NCBI GenBank assembly: GCA_030064795.1
Contig: JASJEI010000186.1
Coordinates: forward strand, 1 to 13,348
Reading direction: 5' to 3'
DNA length: 13,348 nucleotides
From: Pleurocapsa sp. MO_226.B13
GTDB taxonomy: Bacteria > Cyanobacteriota > Cyanobacteriia > Cyanobacteriales > Xenococcaceae
A program made the position numbers and the translations under genes. This document shows positions 1 to 6,571 of the stretch, piece after piece; position 1 is the stretch's first letter, and every line of letters starts with the position of its first letter. The notes under the pieces were generated by a model. That model had not been told where the DNA came from, made no database searches, and worked only from the letters and a program-made list of their open reading frames with translations.

Positions 1-1
1 C

Positions 2-27
2 GGTAGTGCATCAAATAACTGTGGGAT
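2..27 (+). repeat. Terminal inverted repeat of the IS1 element (transposase 3' side)
   Basis: This 26-bp end pairs with 877-902 with four mismatches. The outer seven bases (GGTAGTG) and inner nine (CTGTGGGAT) are identical. The stop codon of the downstream transposase frame (11-13) lies inside the repeat. Confidence 0.85.
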
Positions 28-475
28 AGCTAACAAGATCGTTCCAACTCCATTGCTTTGAGGTTAATCCTGCCCTCATTGCTGCGGTTGTTCCCCATCG
101 AATATTTGACCAAATCCAATTGAAATAACTGACTACTAGCCTTGTGGTTATCTCTGTTTGCTCCCAGACTTTCCCAAACTTATTTTGTCGTCGATGCCAT
201 CGGCCCGTTTGCTGTCTTACAATTCCATTGGTTCGTTCAAGACGTTGAGTTCGATCTTTCCCCATGTAATGCTTATATTCTTCTCCTAAAACTCTCTCAT
301 AACCGCCCCAACTGTCTGTGTTCCAAGATTTACAGTATGTTTTCCCCTCTGTACTTAGCACTAACTCTTCAAGAAAACTATCAGTATGTTTCCCCACACG
401 AGCAGCGATAATTAGCCCACTATTGGAAGCTAAACTAATTCCTATCCAGCAATCTCCCATTTCTACATCTGCCAC
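11..475 (-). CDS. IS1-family transposase, C-terminal catalytic frame (InsB-like)
   Basis: The open frame carries the DDE core: NTDSWGGYERVL holds the second Asp and LERTNGIVRQQTGRWHRRQNKF the catalytic Glu with its IS1-type basic helix. The GTG at 475 is only the first start-like codon. Homology suggests translation enters from the upstream frame at the A8 tract. The offset between the two start codons is 364 nt, so this frame is +1 (equally -2) to the upstream one, not the -1 classically described for IS1. A -1 shift would meet TAG after ten codons. It may be expressed by unusual ribosomal or transcriptional slippage, or be inactive. Confidence 0.78.
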   Translation of the reverse strand: MADVEMGDCWIGISLASNSGLIIAARVGKHTDSFLEELVLSTEGKTYCKSWNTDSWGGYERVLGEEYKHYMGKDRTQRLERTNGIVRQQTGRWHRRQNKFGKVWEQTEITTRLVVSYFNWIWSNIRWGTTAAMRAGLTSKQWSWNDLVSYPTVI

Positions 476-839
476 TTGACAGTGCTTCTGTTTTTTTTAT
501 GAAAGACCACATTTCATCGCCGATAATTTCTTCGGTTGTGACTTGCTCTACTTCATGATTGTGAACCATTTGTGCCTTGTGGGCAGCATCTCTAATTAGA
601 GACACTACCGTGCCATAAGCTCGACCACTAATCCGACAAACTCCTCTGAGACTACTACCTTCGGCGTGGGACTGGAGTATTGTATGAACCTCATCAGAAC
701 TAAGGTGTCGATTGTAATATAAAGTATTCAGGTTTTCGGGAAAAGTTTGACCGCAGTGAGGACATTTATACCTCTGGATTCCCTTGGCTGTTTTTCCATG
801 TTTGTGTGCTTTTTCATGACCGCAGAGAATACATTCCAT
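435..839 (-). CDS. IS1-family transposase, N-terminal frame (InsA-like)
   Basis: 134 residues. The N-terminus has a zinc ribbon (CxxC near residues 4-7, second CxxC near 26-29, in CPHCG), then a helix-turn-helix segment (about residues 45-90) that would bind the IS ends. The frame reaches GDEMWSF, which carries the first catalytic Asp of the IS1 DDE triad, and then runs into non-homologous sequence after an A8 run (minus strand, 491-498). IS1-family homology resumes in the frame of the ORF ending at 11. A full transposase therefore needs frame switching, or this copy is broken. As it stands, this frame gives only a DNA-binding protein, which in IS1 acts as a repressor of transposition. Confidence 0.8.
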   Translation of the reverse strand: MECILCGHEKAHKHGKTAKGIQRYKCPHCGQTFPENLNTLYYNRHLSSDEVHTILQSHAEGSSLRGVCRISGRAYGTVVSLIRDAAHKAQMVHNHEVEQVTTEEIIGDEMWSFIKKTEALSSGRCRNGRLLDRN

Positions 840-876
840 CTAGATTTTTCCATTTACTGACCTTTTCTTCAGACTC

Positions 877-902
877 ATCCCACAGATTTTTGTTTCACTA
901 CC
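877..902 (-). repeat. Terminal inverted repeat of the IS1 element (transposase 5' side)
   Basis: Reverse complement of the end at 2-27 with four mismatches. It lies 37 bp before the transposase start codon, where the IS promoter is expected to overlap the inverted repeat. Confidence 0.85.
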
Positions 903-972
903 ATATCGTTCGGTTTAGCTTTTAGTGGATTATTAATAATTTTACTGTCAGGTTTGAGGCTGTAGTAGGGAA

Positions 973-986
973 TACTGGAAACAGTA
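973..986. promoter_or_regulatory. Small hairpin in the region between the IS1 element and the c-di-GMP gene
   Basis: TACTG-GAAA-CAGTA, a 5-bp stem with a GNRA-type tetraloop, in the 156-bp gap between the IS end and the next gene. A further AT palindrome (ATTATTAATAAT) lies at 929-940 and could contribute a -10-like element. The promoter of the downstream gene must be here or in the IS, but I cannot fix its boxes. Confidence 0.25.
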
Positions 987-1022
987 CTCGCGTCCAATCA
1001 GAAGAGAAGTAATTCTAGAGAC

Positions 1023-1038
1023 ATTTCTGAACAGAAAT
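1023..1038. promoter_or_regulatory. Inverted repeat just upstream of the c-di-GMP gene start
   Basis: ATTTCTG-AA-CAGAAAT, two 7-bp perfect arms separated by 2 bp, extended outward by GAG/CTC with a 2-base bulge. It ends 20 bp before the ATG. The 2-bp spacer is too short for a relaxed hairpin loop, so a dimeric protein-binding site is more natural. The regulator is unknown. Confidence 0.4.
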
Positions 1039-1058
1039 CTCGCTGCTAAACCATAACT

Positions 1059-4000
1059 ATGGCAAAAGATAATTTAAGCTTTCAACTACCCAGCCTTGAA
1101 GAAATTATCGAATTCAATTTGCTAACTATTGCACCTGAAACAATAGTAATTGATGCTATTGCGCGGATGAATCAGCCCAGAAAATCTGATGTATCTGGGG
1201 GGTTAACTACAAATCAAAGTTTTTCTCGTTCTAGTTATCTTTTAGTACTAAAGCAATCTAAACCGATTGGAGTCTTAACCGAACGAGATATAGTCAAGCT
1301 TTCTGCCACTAATATCGATCTAAGAACCACAACTGTGGGAGAAGTAATGACCAAAAATGTAATTACTCTCAAGCAAGCTGAGTTTCAGGATGTATACCAA
1401 ATCGTGTCAATCCTACGACAGCATCAGATTCGCCATCTGCCTGTGGTAGATAATTGTGGAGATTTAGTCGGCATGATTAGTTCGGAAGGGATCTGTCGCA
1501 CTCTAAATTCCACCAATCTGCTGAAATTACGCTCGGTAGAGGAAGTGATGAACTCTGAGGTGCTTATCGCCTTTGCTGATGCTTCAATACTTGAATTATC
1601 TCAACTGATGGCAGCAAAACGGCAAAGTTGCGTTGTAATTGTGGAATCTAACTTATCTTCAAGTATCCCTATTGGTATTGTCACCGAGCGAGATATCGTC
1701 CAATTCCAGATTTTAGGATTGGACTTGGCTAACACCCTAGCTCAAACGGTGATGAGTACACCCTTAGTTTGTATGAAGCCTAGAGATTCTTTGCTCTCGG
1801 TACAGCAACAAATGAATCAGCTTCGGGTGCGGAGATTGGTGGTGGCTGATGAGTCGGGAGAACTACGAGGTACGATCGGCTTTCAGGATATGCTGGGAGT
1901 TTTTAATACTAGCGAACTTTATGGGGTAATTAGTACCTTAAAACAGGAATTAAACCAACAAACTCGATATCTGCAAGAGGAGATCGAACAACGCCAAAAA
2001 ACTGAAGCAACTCTGCAAGAAAATCAGCGGTTACTAGAATTATTTGTCCGTCATGCTCCTGCTGCGATCGCCATGTTAGACCGTCAGATGCGTTATTTAG
2101 TGGTGAGCGATCGCTGGATCGAAGATTATCAGCTAGAACAACAGAATATTATTGGCTGCACTCACTACGAGATTTTTCCTGAAATTCCCCAACGCTGGCG
2201 ACAAGACCATCAAGACTGTTTGGCAGGAAAAGTTGAAGTTTTAAAGTCTGAAGAAGATAGTTTTGTGCGAGTTGATGGCAGAATTGACTGGCTACGTTGG
2301 GAACTTCGTCCTTGGCATGATGTGGAGGGAAATATTGGCGGTTTGTTGATGTTTTCGGAAGTGATTACCGCCAGACAACAGATAGAACAGAAACTGTTTG
2401 CCGAAAAAGAACTAGCTCAAGTTACTTTAAAATCTATTGGAGATGCGGTGATAACCACCGATGCTTTGGGTCGAGTAAAATATATCAATCCAGTGGCAGA
2501 ACAGTTGACTGGTTGGGAATCAGATGTTGCTCAGGGAATGCCTGTAAAAACAATATTTCAGATTGTCGATCGACTGACTAAAAAACCCGTAGCTAGTTCT
2601 GTGGATTTCGTTTTGCAAGAAAAAAACGGACAGCTAGATAGCGATACTTTGCTAGTTGCTAGAGATGGTAGAGAATATGCCATTAAAGATTCAGCAGCAC
2701 CAATTAAAGACCGCCAGGGAAAAATTATCGGTGCGGTGGTTGTCTTTCACGATGCAACCCAGGCTCGTAATTTAGCACGGGAAATATCTTGGCAGGCTAA
2801 CCACGATGCTTTGACGGGATTATCTAATCGACGTAAATTTGAAACTCAAGTTACAGCAGCGATCGCCGATGCTCGACAGCACAATTCTCAGCACGCTCTT
2901 TGTTTTCTAGATTTAGATCGCTTTAAAATTGTCAACGATACCTGTGGTCATGCTGCGGGAGATGAATTATTAAAACAGGTAACTAGTTTACTCAAGCAAA
3001 GAATTCGCCAGACGGATCTGTTTGCTCGTTTGGGAGGAGATGAGTTTGGTCTTTTATTGCATCAATGTCCTCTGGAAATAGCTCAAAAAATCGCTAACCA
3101 ACTCAGACAATTAGTTCGAGACTTCCGTTTTGCCTGGGAAGACAGGGTATTTCAGATTGGCGTTAGTATTGGTTTAGTTGCTATAGATTCAACTACAGAA
3201 GATTTGGCTAGTGTATTGACTAAAGCAGATGCAGCTTGTTATGCAGCAAAGGAACGAGGTCGCAACTGCGTTCATCTGTATCGCCATCAAGACAGTATAG
3301 TAGCTCCCCAAAGCGAAGAAAGACAGTGGATTGAGAAGTTAAATCGCGCTTTTGAAGATAATCTTTTTTGTCTCTATGCTCAAAAGATTGTTTCTCTTCA
3401 AGATCATGGCGATCGCTTTAATTATGAAATCCTTTTGCGTCTACTTGACAAGTTCGATAATAATAACGGAAAGGCTAGATTAGTTAACCCTGGTACATTC
3501 TTTCCTACTGCGGAGCGTTACGATCTGATGCCAGCAATCGATCGCTGGGTGGTGACTACTTTTTTGACTAGTTACGAAGCCTACCGTCGCTCCAGAGAAG
3601 ATCGACTACAGCCTCCAAACAACTTGTATACAATTAATCTGTCTGAAAAGAGTGTTAACAGTCAAGAGTTTGCTGCTTTTATCGGCGAACAACTAAATCT
3701 TTATTCTCTTCCTCCAGAAACAATCTGCTTTGAGATTGCTGAAACCGTAGCCATTGCTAATTTCGATAAAGTTCTAACTTTGAGCGAGCAGCTTAAAAAA
3801 TTAGGTTGTGCGATCGCCTTGGATGATTTTGGCAGTGGGATGAGTTCTCTGACCTATCTGAAAAATTTGCCCGTAGATTATCTCAAAATTGATGGCAGTT
3901 TGATTAAAAATATTGCTTGCGATCCCCTCAGCTATGCAACTGTAGATTATATTAATCAGATTAGCCGAATCCAAGGGATCGAGACCATAGCTAAACTTGT

Positions 4001-4109
4001 GGAAAATGATGCGACCCTGCAATGCTTAAAGCAAATAGGTATTGACTACGCTCAAGGATATGCAATTGAACGCCCCCAACTTCTGAATTTTAACTGTAGT
4101 TTAGACTAA
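1059..4109 (+). CDS. Multidomain c-di-GMP enzyme: four CBS, two PAS, GGDEF, EAL
   Basis: 1016 residues with no obvious membrane segment, so probably a cytosolic sensor. Four CBS motifs (about 20-285) form two Bateman modules that typically bind adenine nucleotides. A coiled-coil linker (about 290-325), PAS (about 325-440) and a second PAS (about 450-568) follow. The GGDEF domain (about 580-740) has an intact GGDEF at 659-663 and an RxxD inhibitory site at 650-653, so diguanylate cyclase activity is expected. The EAL domain (about 755-1010) reads EIL at 790-792 but keeps ExLLR, DDFG (922-925), KID (943-945) and QGY (999-1001), so phosphodiesterase activity is plausible. The ATG at 1059 has no clear Shine-Dalgarno. 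The last codons, from N1012, lie inside the inverted repeat at 4092-4139, so the tail may have been changed by that repeat. Confidence 0.92.
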   Translation: MAKDNLSFQLPSLEEIIEFNLLTIAPETIVIDAIARMNQPRKSDVSGGLTTNQSFSRSSYLLVLKQSKPIGVLTERDIVKLSATNIDLRTTTVGEVMTKNVITLKQAEFQDVYQIVSILRQHQIRHLPVVDNCGDLVGMISSEGICRTLNSTNLLKLRSVEEVMNSEVLIAFADASILELSQLMAAKRQSCVVIVESNLSSSIPIGIVTERDIVQFQILGLDLANTLAQTVMSTPLVCMKPRDSLLSVQQQMNQLRVRRLVVADESGELRGTIGFQDMLGVFNTSELYGVISTLKQELNQQTRYLQEEIEQRQKTEATLQENQRLLELFVRHAPAAIAMLDRQMRYLVVSDRWIEDYQLEQQNIIGCTHYEIFPEIPQRWRQDHQDCLAGKVEVLKSEEDSFVRVDGRIDWLRWELRPWHDVEGNIGGLLMFSEVITARQQIEQKLFAEKELAQVTLKSIGDAVITTDALGRVKYINPVAEQLTGWESDVAQGMPVKTIFQIVDRLTKKPVASSVDFVLQEKNGQLDSDTLLVARDGREYAIKDSAAPIKDRQGKIIGAVVVFHDATQARNLAREISWQANHDALTGLSNRRKFETQVTAAIADARQHNSQHALCFLDLDRFKIVNDTCGHAAGDELLKQVTSLLKQRIRQTDLFARLGGDEFGLLLHQCPLEIAQKIANQLRQLVRDFRFAWEDRVFQIGVSIGLVAIDSTTEDLASVLTKADAACYAAKERGRNCVHLYRHQDSIVAPQSEERQWIEKLNRAFEDNLFCLYAQKIVSLQDHGDRFNYEILLRLLDKFDNNNGKARLVNPGTFFPTAERYDLMPAIDRWVVTTFLTSYEAYRRSREDRLQPPNNLYTINLSEKSVNSQEFAAFIGEQLNLYSLPPETICFEIAETVAIANFDKVLTLSEQLKKLGCAIALDDFGSGMSSLTYLKNLPVDYLKIDGSLIKNIACDPLSYATVDYINQISRIQGIETIAKLVENDATLQCLKQIGIDYAQGYAIERPQLLNFNCSLD

Positions 4110-4139
4110 AAAAATCATTACTAAACAATTCAGCCAGTT
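4092..4139 (+). repeat. Left copy of a 48/49-bp inverted repeat flanking the SDR/Rieske cassette
   Basis: Matches the reverse complement of 6523-6571 in all but one position: the left has seven A's after GACT, the right has AAAAATAA. It starts at codon 1012 of the c-di-GMP gene, contains its stop, and extends 30 bp beyond. Each copy also has weak internal symmetry (AACTG/CAGTT ends, GTTTAG/CTAAAC inside), so it may be a small palindromic mobile repeat, the tip of a larger element, or a rearrangement scar. Confidence 0.85.
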
Positions 4140-4269
4140 TTTGCAACATAACCGAAAAATCCCTACTTATTCCCGATTGTTCCCTATTAATATGCAAAGT
4201 GAAATATAAAAAAGCTTATTTCACCCTCAAAGAAAAGCAAAAAATGTTTTTTCAGGAATTTATGAGCAT

Positions 4270-4310
4270 TATCTGCATAGTATCTGCATATATCTAGGAT
4301 TATCTGTCTA
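4270..4310 (+). repeat. Helically phased direct repeats TATCTGCATA
   Basis: Two exact 10-bp copies at 4270-4279 and 4281-4290, one helical turn apart. A related TATCTGTCTA at 4301-4310 differs at two positions. It continues into the imperfect palindrome beginning TCTGT and ending ACAGA at 4303-4322. The phasing suggests protein binding on one DNA face. Confidence 0.45.
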
Positions 4311-4330
4311 TAGATATACAGACCCTCACT

Positions 4331-4350
4331 AAGTAGTCGATCGACTACTT
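4331..4350. promoter_or_regulatory. Perfect 20-bp palindrome, likely operator of the SDR/Rieske unit
   Basis: AAGTAGTCGATCGACTACTT is a perfect palindrome with no spacer, 60 bp before the SDR start codon. Length and symmetry are typical of operators for dimeric repressors such as the TetR family. No such regulator is encoded in the window, so the partner is unknown. As RNA it could also form a hairpin, but no T-run follows. Confidence 0.5.
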
Positions 4351-4410
4351 TGGAACATTACCACCTTCAAGAGACTAACATTTTTGAACTAAAAATCAAC
4401 AATTTATTCA

Positions 4411-5259
4411 ATGCTGAAACATAAAATTAAATGGGCTGAAAAGACTGTCGTAATTACTGGAAGTGGTTCAGGTATTGGAAGAGCCATAGCGATCGCTATG
4501 GCTAAAAAAGGAGCAATGGTTCATCTAGTAGATCTTCGTCAGGAGCGAATTATGGCAATGCTTGATGAATTACCTTTTGATACTAATATTTGCGGTCACA
4601 CCATAGATGTAACCGTTCCAGAGCAACTAGAGCAGTTAGCTACAACTTTACGGGGAAAAGTAGATATTTTGATTAACTGCGCGGGTATTTTACATCAAGG
4701 TAAAATCGCTACAACCACTAATAAAGAATTACGTCAGGTGATGGATGTAAATCTCTGGGGAGTCATTCATAGTATCAAGGCTTTTCTTCCCCAGATGAGC
4801 AACCGAAAACAAGGAGGTCATATTATCAATATTGCTTCTATAGCAGGGTTAATTGGCGCGCCTGAAATGAGTTTATACAATGCATCTAAATGTGCAATTC
4901 TAGGATTATCTGAATCTTTGGCTATTGAATTGGCATCTGACAAAATTCAGGTAGCTGCAATTTGTCCTGGTTCTGTTAATACTAATCTTAGTCGAGATGG
5001 ACTATTTTCTTCAGATTCTACAGTAGCCCAAACATTACGTAAAATCATACACAGTGGTGTCGATCCCGATCGAGTTGCTTTAGATATTATTCAAGCCATT
5101 GAAAGTTCATCCTTGTTCAAACTTTCTTGTGTCGAGTTACATTGGCAAATTCTTTGGTTATGTAAAAGAATGTTTCCCTCTCTATATCCAAAGTTTGCCA
5201 GCATTTTTTATCATAAGGTCCTTGATAAAGGATTGCTCAATTTTTTTGGTAAAAACTGA
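4411..5259 (+). CDS. Classical short-chain dehydrogenase/reductase (SDR)
   Basis: 282 residues. The Rossmann motif TGSGSGIG is at 16-23; D41 at the end of strand 2 favours NAD(H) over NADP(H). NCAG (usual NNAG) is at 89-92, and the catalytic tetrad is N114, S143, Y156, K160 (YNASK), followed by PG. It should oxidise an alcohol or reduce a ketone. The C-terminal 50 residues are aromatic and hydrophobic (WQILWLCKRMF), suggesting a lipid-like or bulky apolar substrate or membrane association, which is inference. It is followed after 91 bp by the Rieske oxygenase on the same strand, so the two probably act on one substrate. The only plausible start is the ATG at 4411, with a weak ribosome binding site. 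Confidence 0.9.
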   Translation: MLKHKIKWAEKTVVITGSGSGIGRAIAIAMAKKGAMVHLVDLRQERIMAMLDELPFDTNICGHTIDVTVPEQLEQLATTLRGKVDILINCAGILHQGKIATTTNKELRQVMDVNLWGVIHSIKAFLPQMSNRKQGGHIINIASIAGLIGAPEMSLYNASKCAILGLSESLAIELASDKIQVAAICPGSVNTNLSRDGLFSSDSTVAQTLRKIIHSGVDPDRVALDIIQAIESSSLFKLSCVELHWQILWLCKRMFPSLYPKFASIFYHKVLDKGLLNFFGKN

Positions 5260-5350
5260 AATTAGAAAATGGCTGTGGTTTTCTCACAGTAAGGATCTAT
5301 CTCGGAAAATGACGAAAGCAGATTCAGATTAAAAACTAACACAATTTGGT

Positions 5351-6349
5351 ATGGAATTACTCAAACATTGGCATCCAACAGTCGAAAGCAAGTTTCTCCA
5401 GAAAAAACCAATTTTAGTCCAGCTATGCAATGAAGAGATTGTATTGTTCCGTACGTCTCAAGGAAATATTGGCGCATTAAAGAATCGTTGCTGTCATCGC
5501 GGAATGCGACTTAGCGATGGTTGGGTTGAGAATGAAGAAATTATTTGCCCGTATCACGCTTGGAGATACACTTCTAGTGGAAAGGTGTTTAGTCCTAGTA
5601 CTCCCAAACTAAATCTTTGCGTGTCATCATTTACTGTCATTGAACGTTATGGAGTCATTTGGATTAAATCTGCTGATTCATCCGCCAGTTTTCCTGATTT
5701 CAATATTCAGGATCATTTATCTGCTGGCGTTATTACTCAAGAAATTCAAGCACCCTTAGAAGTTGTTGTAGACAATTTTTCAGACATCGAGCATAATCCC
5801 AGCACTCATACTTACTTTGGATATTCTTCCGAGAATATTTCCAGCGTTGAAAGCCGCATTGAAACCACAGATAAATCTGTCCGCGTTATTAATAGGGGGG
5901 TTCAACAGTCTTTACCCTGGATAGTTGAAAAAATCTTTTTTAACGTCCACTCAGGAGACTGGTTTTTAAACGATTGGAAAACTTACTTCTCTCCTGTTTA
6001 TAGCATTTTCGATCAATTTTGGCTCGATCCTGTTACTGACAAGCCAAGACGAATACAGGTAAAGTTAGTCGTTTTTTATATACCTGTTAGCGATTGCCAA
6101 ACGCGATTAATGATATTTATTTTTGCTAATCCCATTGTGAATAAATCGATCTTTCAACTTTTAGTAAAGCCTATTGTCAGATTTTTTGTAGATTACGAGC
6201 TGAAGAAAGACAAAGAAATACTGGAAAATCTGGCAGATAAGCAAATGTCTTTGAGCGAAATGCAGCTTGGGCGTTACGATCGCGTTTTAGGCGAAAATCG
6301 TAAACGAATCGATTGTCTTTACCGAGGTAATATTATACGACCTTTGTAA
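5351..6349 (+). CDS. Rieske [2Fe-2S] non-heme iron oxygenase, alpha-subunit type
   Basis: 332 residues. The Rieske ligands are C47-x-H49 and C66-x2-H69 (spacing CxH-x16-CxxH). The mononuclear iron site follows the family pattern NxxDxxHxxxxH, with N142, D145, H148 and H153, and D287 in KKDKEILE as the likely third iron ligand. All residues needed for hydroxylation, demethylation or desaturation are present. No ferredoxin or reductase gene is nearby, so electrons must come from elsewhere; cyanobacterial photosynthetic ferredoxin is a possible donor. Substrate is unknown. Of similar size are VanA-like and sterol- or chlorophyll-type oxygenases, but I cannot place it in a subgroup. Probably co-transcribed with the SDR upstream. 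Confidence 0.9.
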   Translation: MELLKHWHPTVESKFLQKKPILVQLCNEEIVLFRTSQGNIGALKNRCCHRGMRLSDGWVENEEIICPYHAWRYTSSGKVFSPSTPKLNLCVSSFTVIERYGVIWIKSADSSASFPDFNIQDHLSAGVITQEIQAPLEVVVDNFSDIEHNPSTHTYFGYSSENISSVESRIETTDKSVRVINRGVQQSLPWIVEKIFFNVHSGDWFLNDWKTYFSPVYSIFDQFWLDPVTDKPRRIQVKLVVFYIPVSDCQTRLMIFIFANPIVNKSIFQLLVKPIVRFFVDYELKKDKEILENLADKQMSLSEMQLGRYDRVLGENRKRIDCLYRGNIIRPL

Positions 6350-6456
6350 ATAAAGCTATCATCATTACGGGAGCTTCAAGCGGCATTGGCAAAGTTTTGG
6401 CTATTAAACTAGCACAACTAGGTGTAGTGGCTTGCAAAAAGCGATTCTCGCTCTAA
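6346..6456 (+). pseudogene. 5' fragment of a second short-chain dehydrogenase
   Basis: The reading frame starting in the Rieske stop region gives NKAIIITGASSGIGKVLAIKLAQLGVVAC, an unmistakable SDR N-terminus (strand 1, TGxxxGIG loop, helix 1, start of strand 2). It then degenerates and stops at 6454-6456. No start codon exists in frame after the stop at 6328-6330. The rest of the SDR (tetrad, about 200 residues) is absent. It differs in sequence from the SDR at 4411, so it is not a simple local duplicate. The likely ancestral layout was SDR-Rieske-SDR, cut by a deletion or rearrangement about 65 bp before the right inverted repeat. Confidence 0.75.
6436..6454 (-). terminator. Possible weak Rho-independent terminator for the methyltransferase gene
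   Basis: Read on the minus strand, AGAGCGA-GAA-TCGCTTT forms a short stem (one G.U pair) running into a T5 tract. It lies about 115 bp downstream of the methyltransferase stop. The stem is short, so this is tentative. Confidence 0.3.
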
Positions 6457-6522
6457 AAAATCGGAAAAAGAGGCAGGTTAACCCAGATTTTTTGATATTT
6501 GTTTTCGATTTCAGCTATTTTC

Positions 6523-6571
6523 AACTGGCTGAATTGTTTAGTAATGATTATTTTTAGTCTAAACTACAGTT
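6523..6571 (-). repeat. Right copy of the 48/49-bp inverted repeat
   Basis: Its reverse complement equals 4092-4139 except for one inserted T in the A-run. It begins at the base immediately after the methyltransferase stop codon (TAA, 6572-6574, minus strand), so here it is non-coding while the left copy encodes protein. Similarity ends sharply on both sides. Confidence 0.85.

Larger units (their letters stand above)
2..902 (-). mobile_element. IS1-family insertion sequence, apparently complete
   Basis: A 901-bp element bounded by imperfect inverted repeats at 2-27 and 877-902, matching at 22 of 26 positions by my alignment. Both begin GGTAGTG and end CTGTGGGAT. Inside, on the minus strand, lie two overlapping transposase frames with zinc ribbon, HTH and IS1-type DDE motifs. 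IS1-family elements make 8-9 bp target duplications. The right flank reads ATATCGTTC, but only one base (C) is left of the element, so the duplication cannot be tested beyond that base, which agrees with a 9-bp repeat. The window starts at the element edge. Family assignment is firm; activity is unknown. Confidence 0.88.
4140..4410 (+). other. AT-rich regulatory region upstream of the SDR gene
   Basis: I see no gene. It contains an 8-bp hairpin GTGAAATA/TATTTCAC (4199-4224) without a T-tract, an A6-TG-T6 stretch (4239-4252), two direct copies of TATCTGCATA (4270-4279 and 4281-4290, period 11) with a partial third (TATCTGTCTA, 4301-4310), an imperfect 20-bp palindrome (4303-4322) and a perfect one (4331-4350). 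The promoter of the SDR/Rieske pair should be here, but no -35/-10 pair is convincing. Confidence 0.5.

Noticed and set aside
3801..4022. Minus-strand frame inside the EAL domain
   Set aside because: Antisense to a conserved catalytic region; a shadow of the real gene.
4199..4224. Hairpin GTGAAATA/TATTTCAC as terminator of the c-di-GMP gene
   Set aside because: AT-rich stem without a T-tract and 90 bp after the stop; too weak to call.
5099..5332. 77-codon plus-strand frame overlapping the SDR end
   Set aside because: Out-of-frame shadow of the intact SDR; its composition follows the SDR codons.
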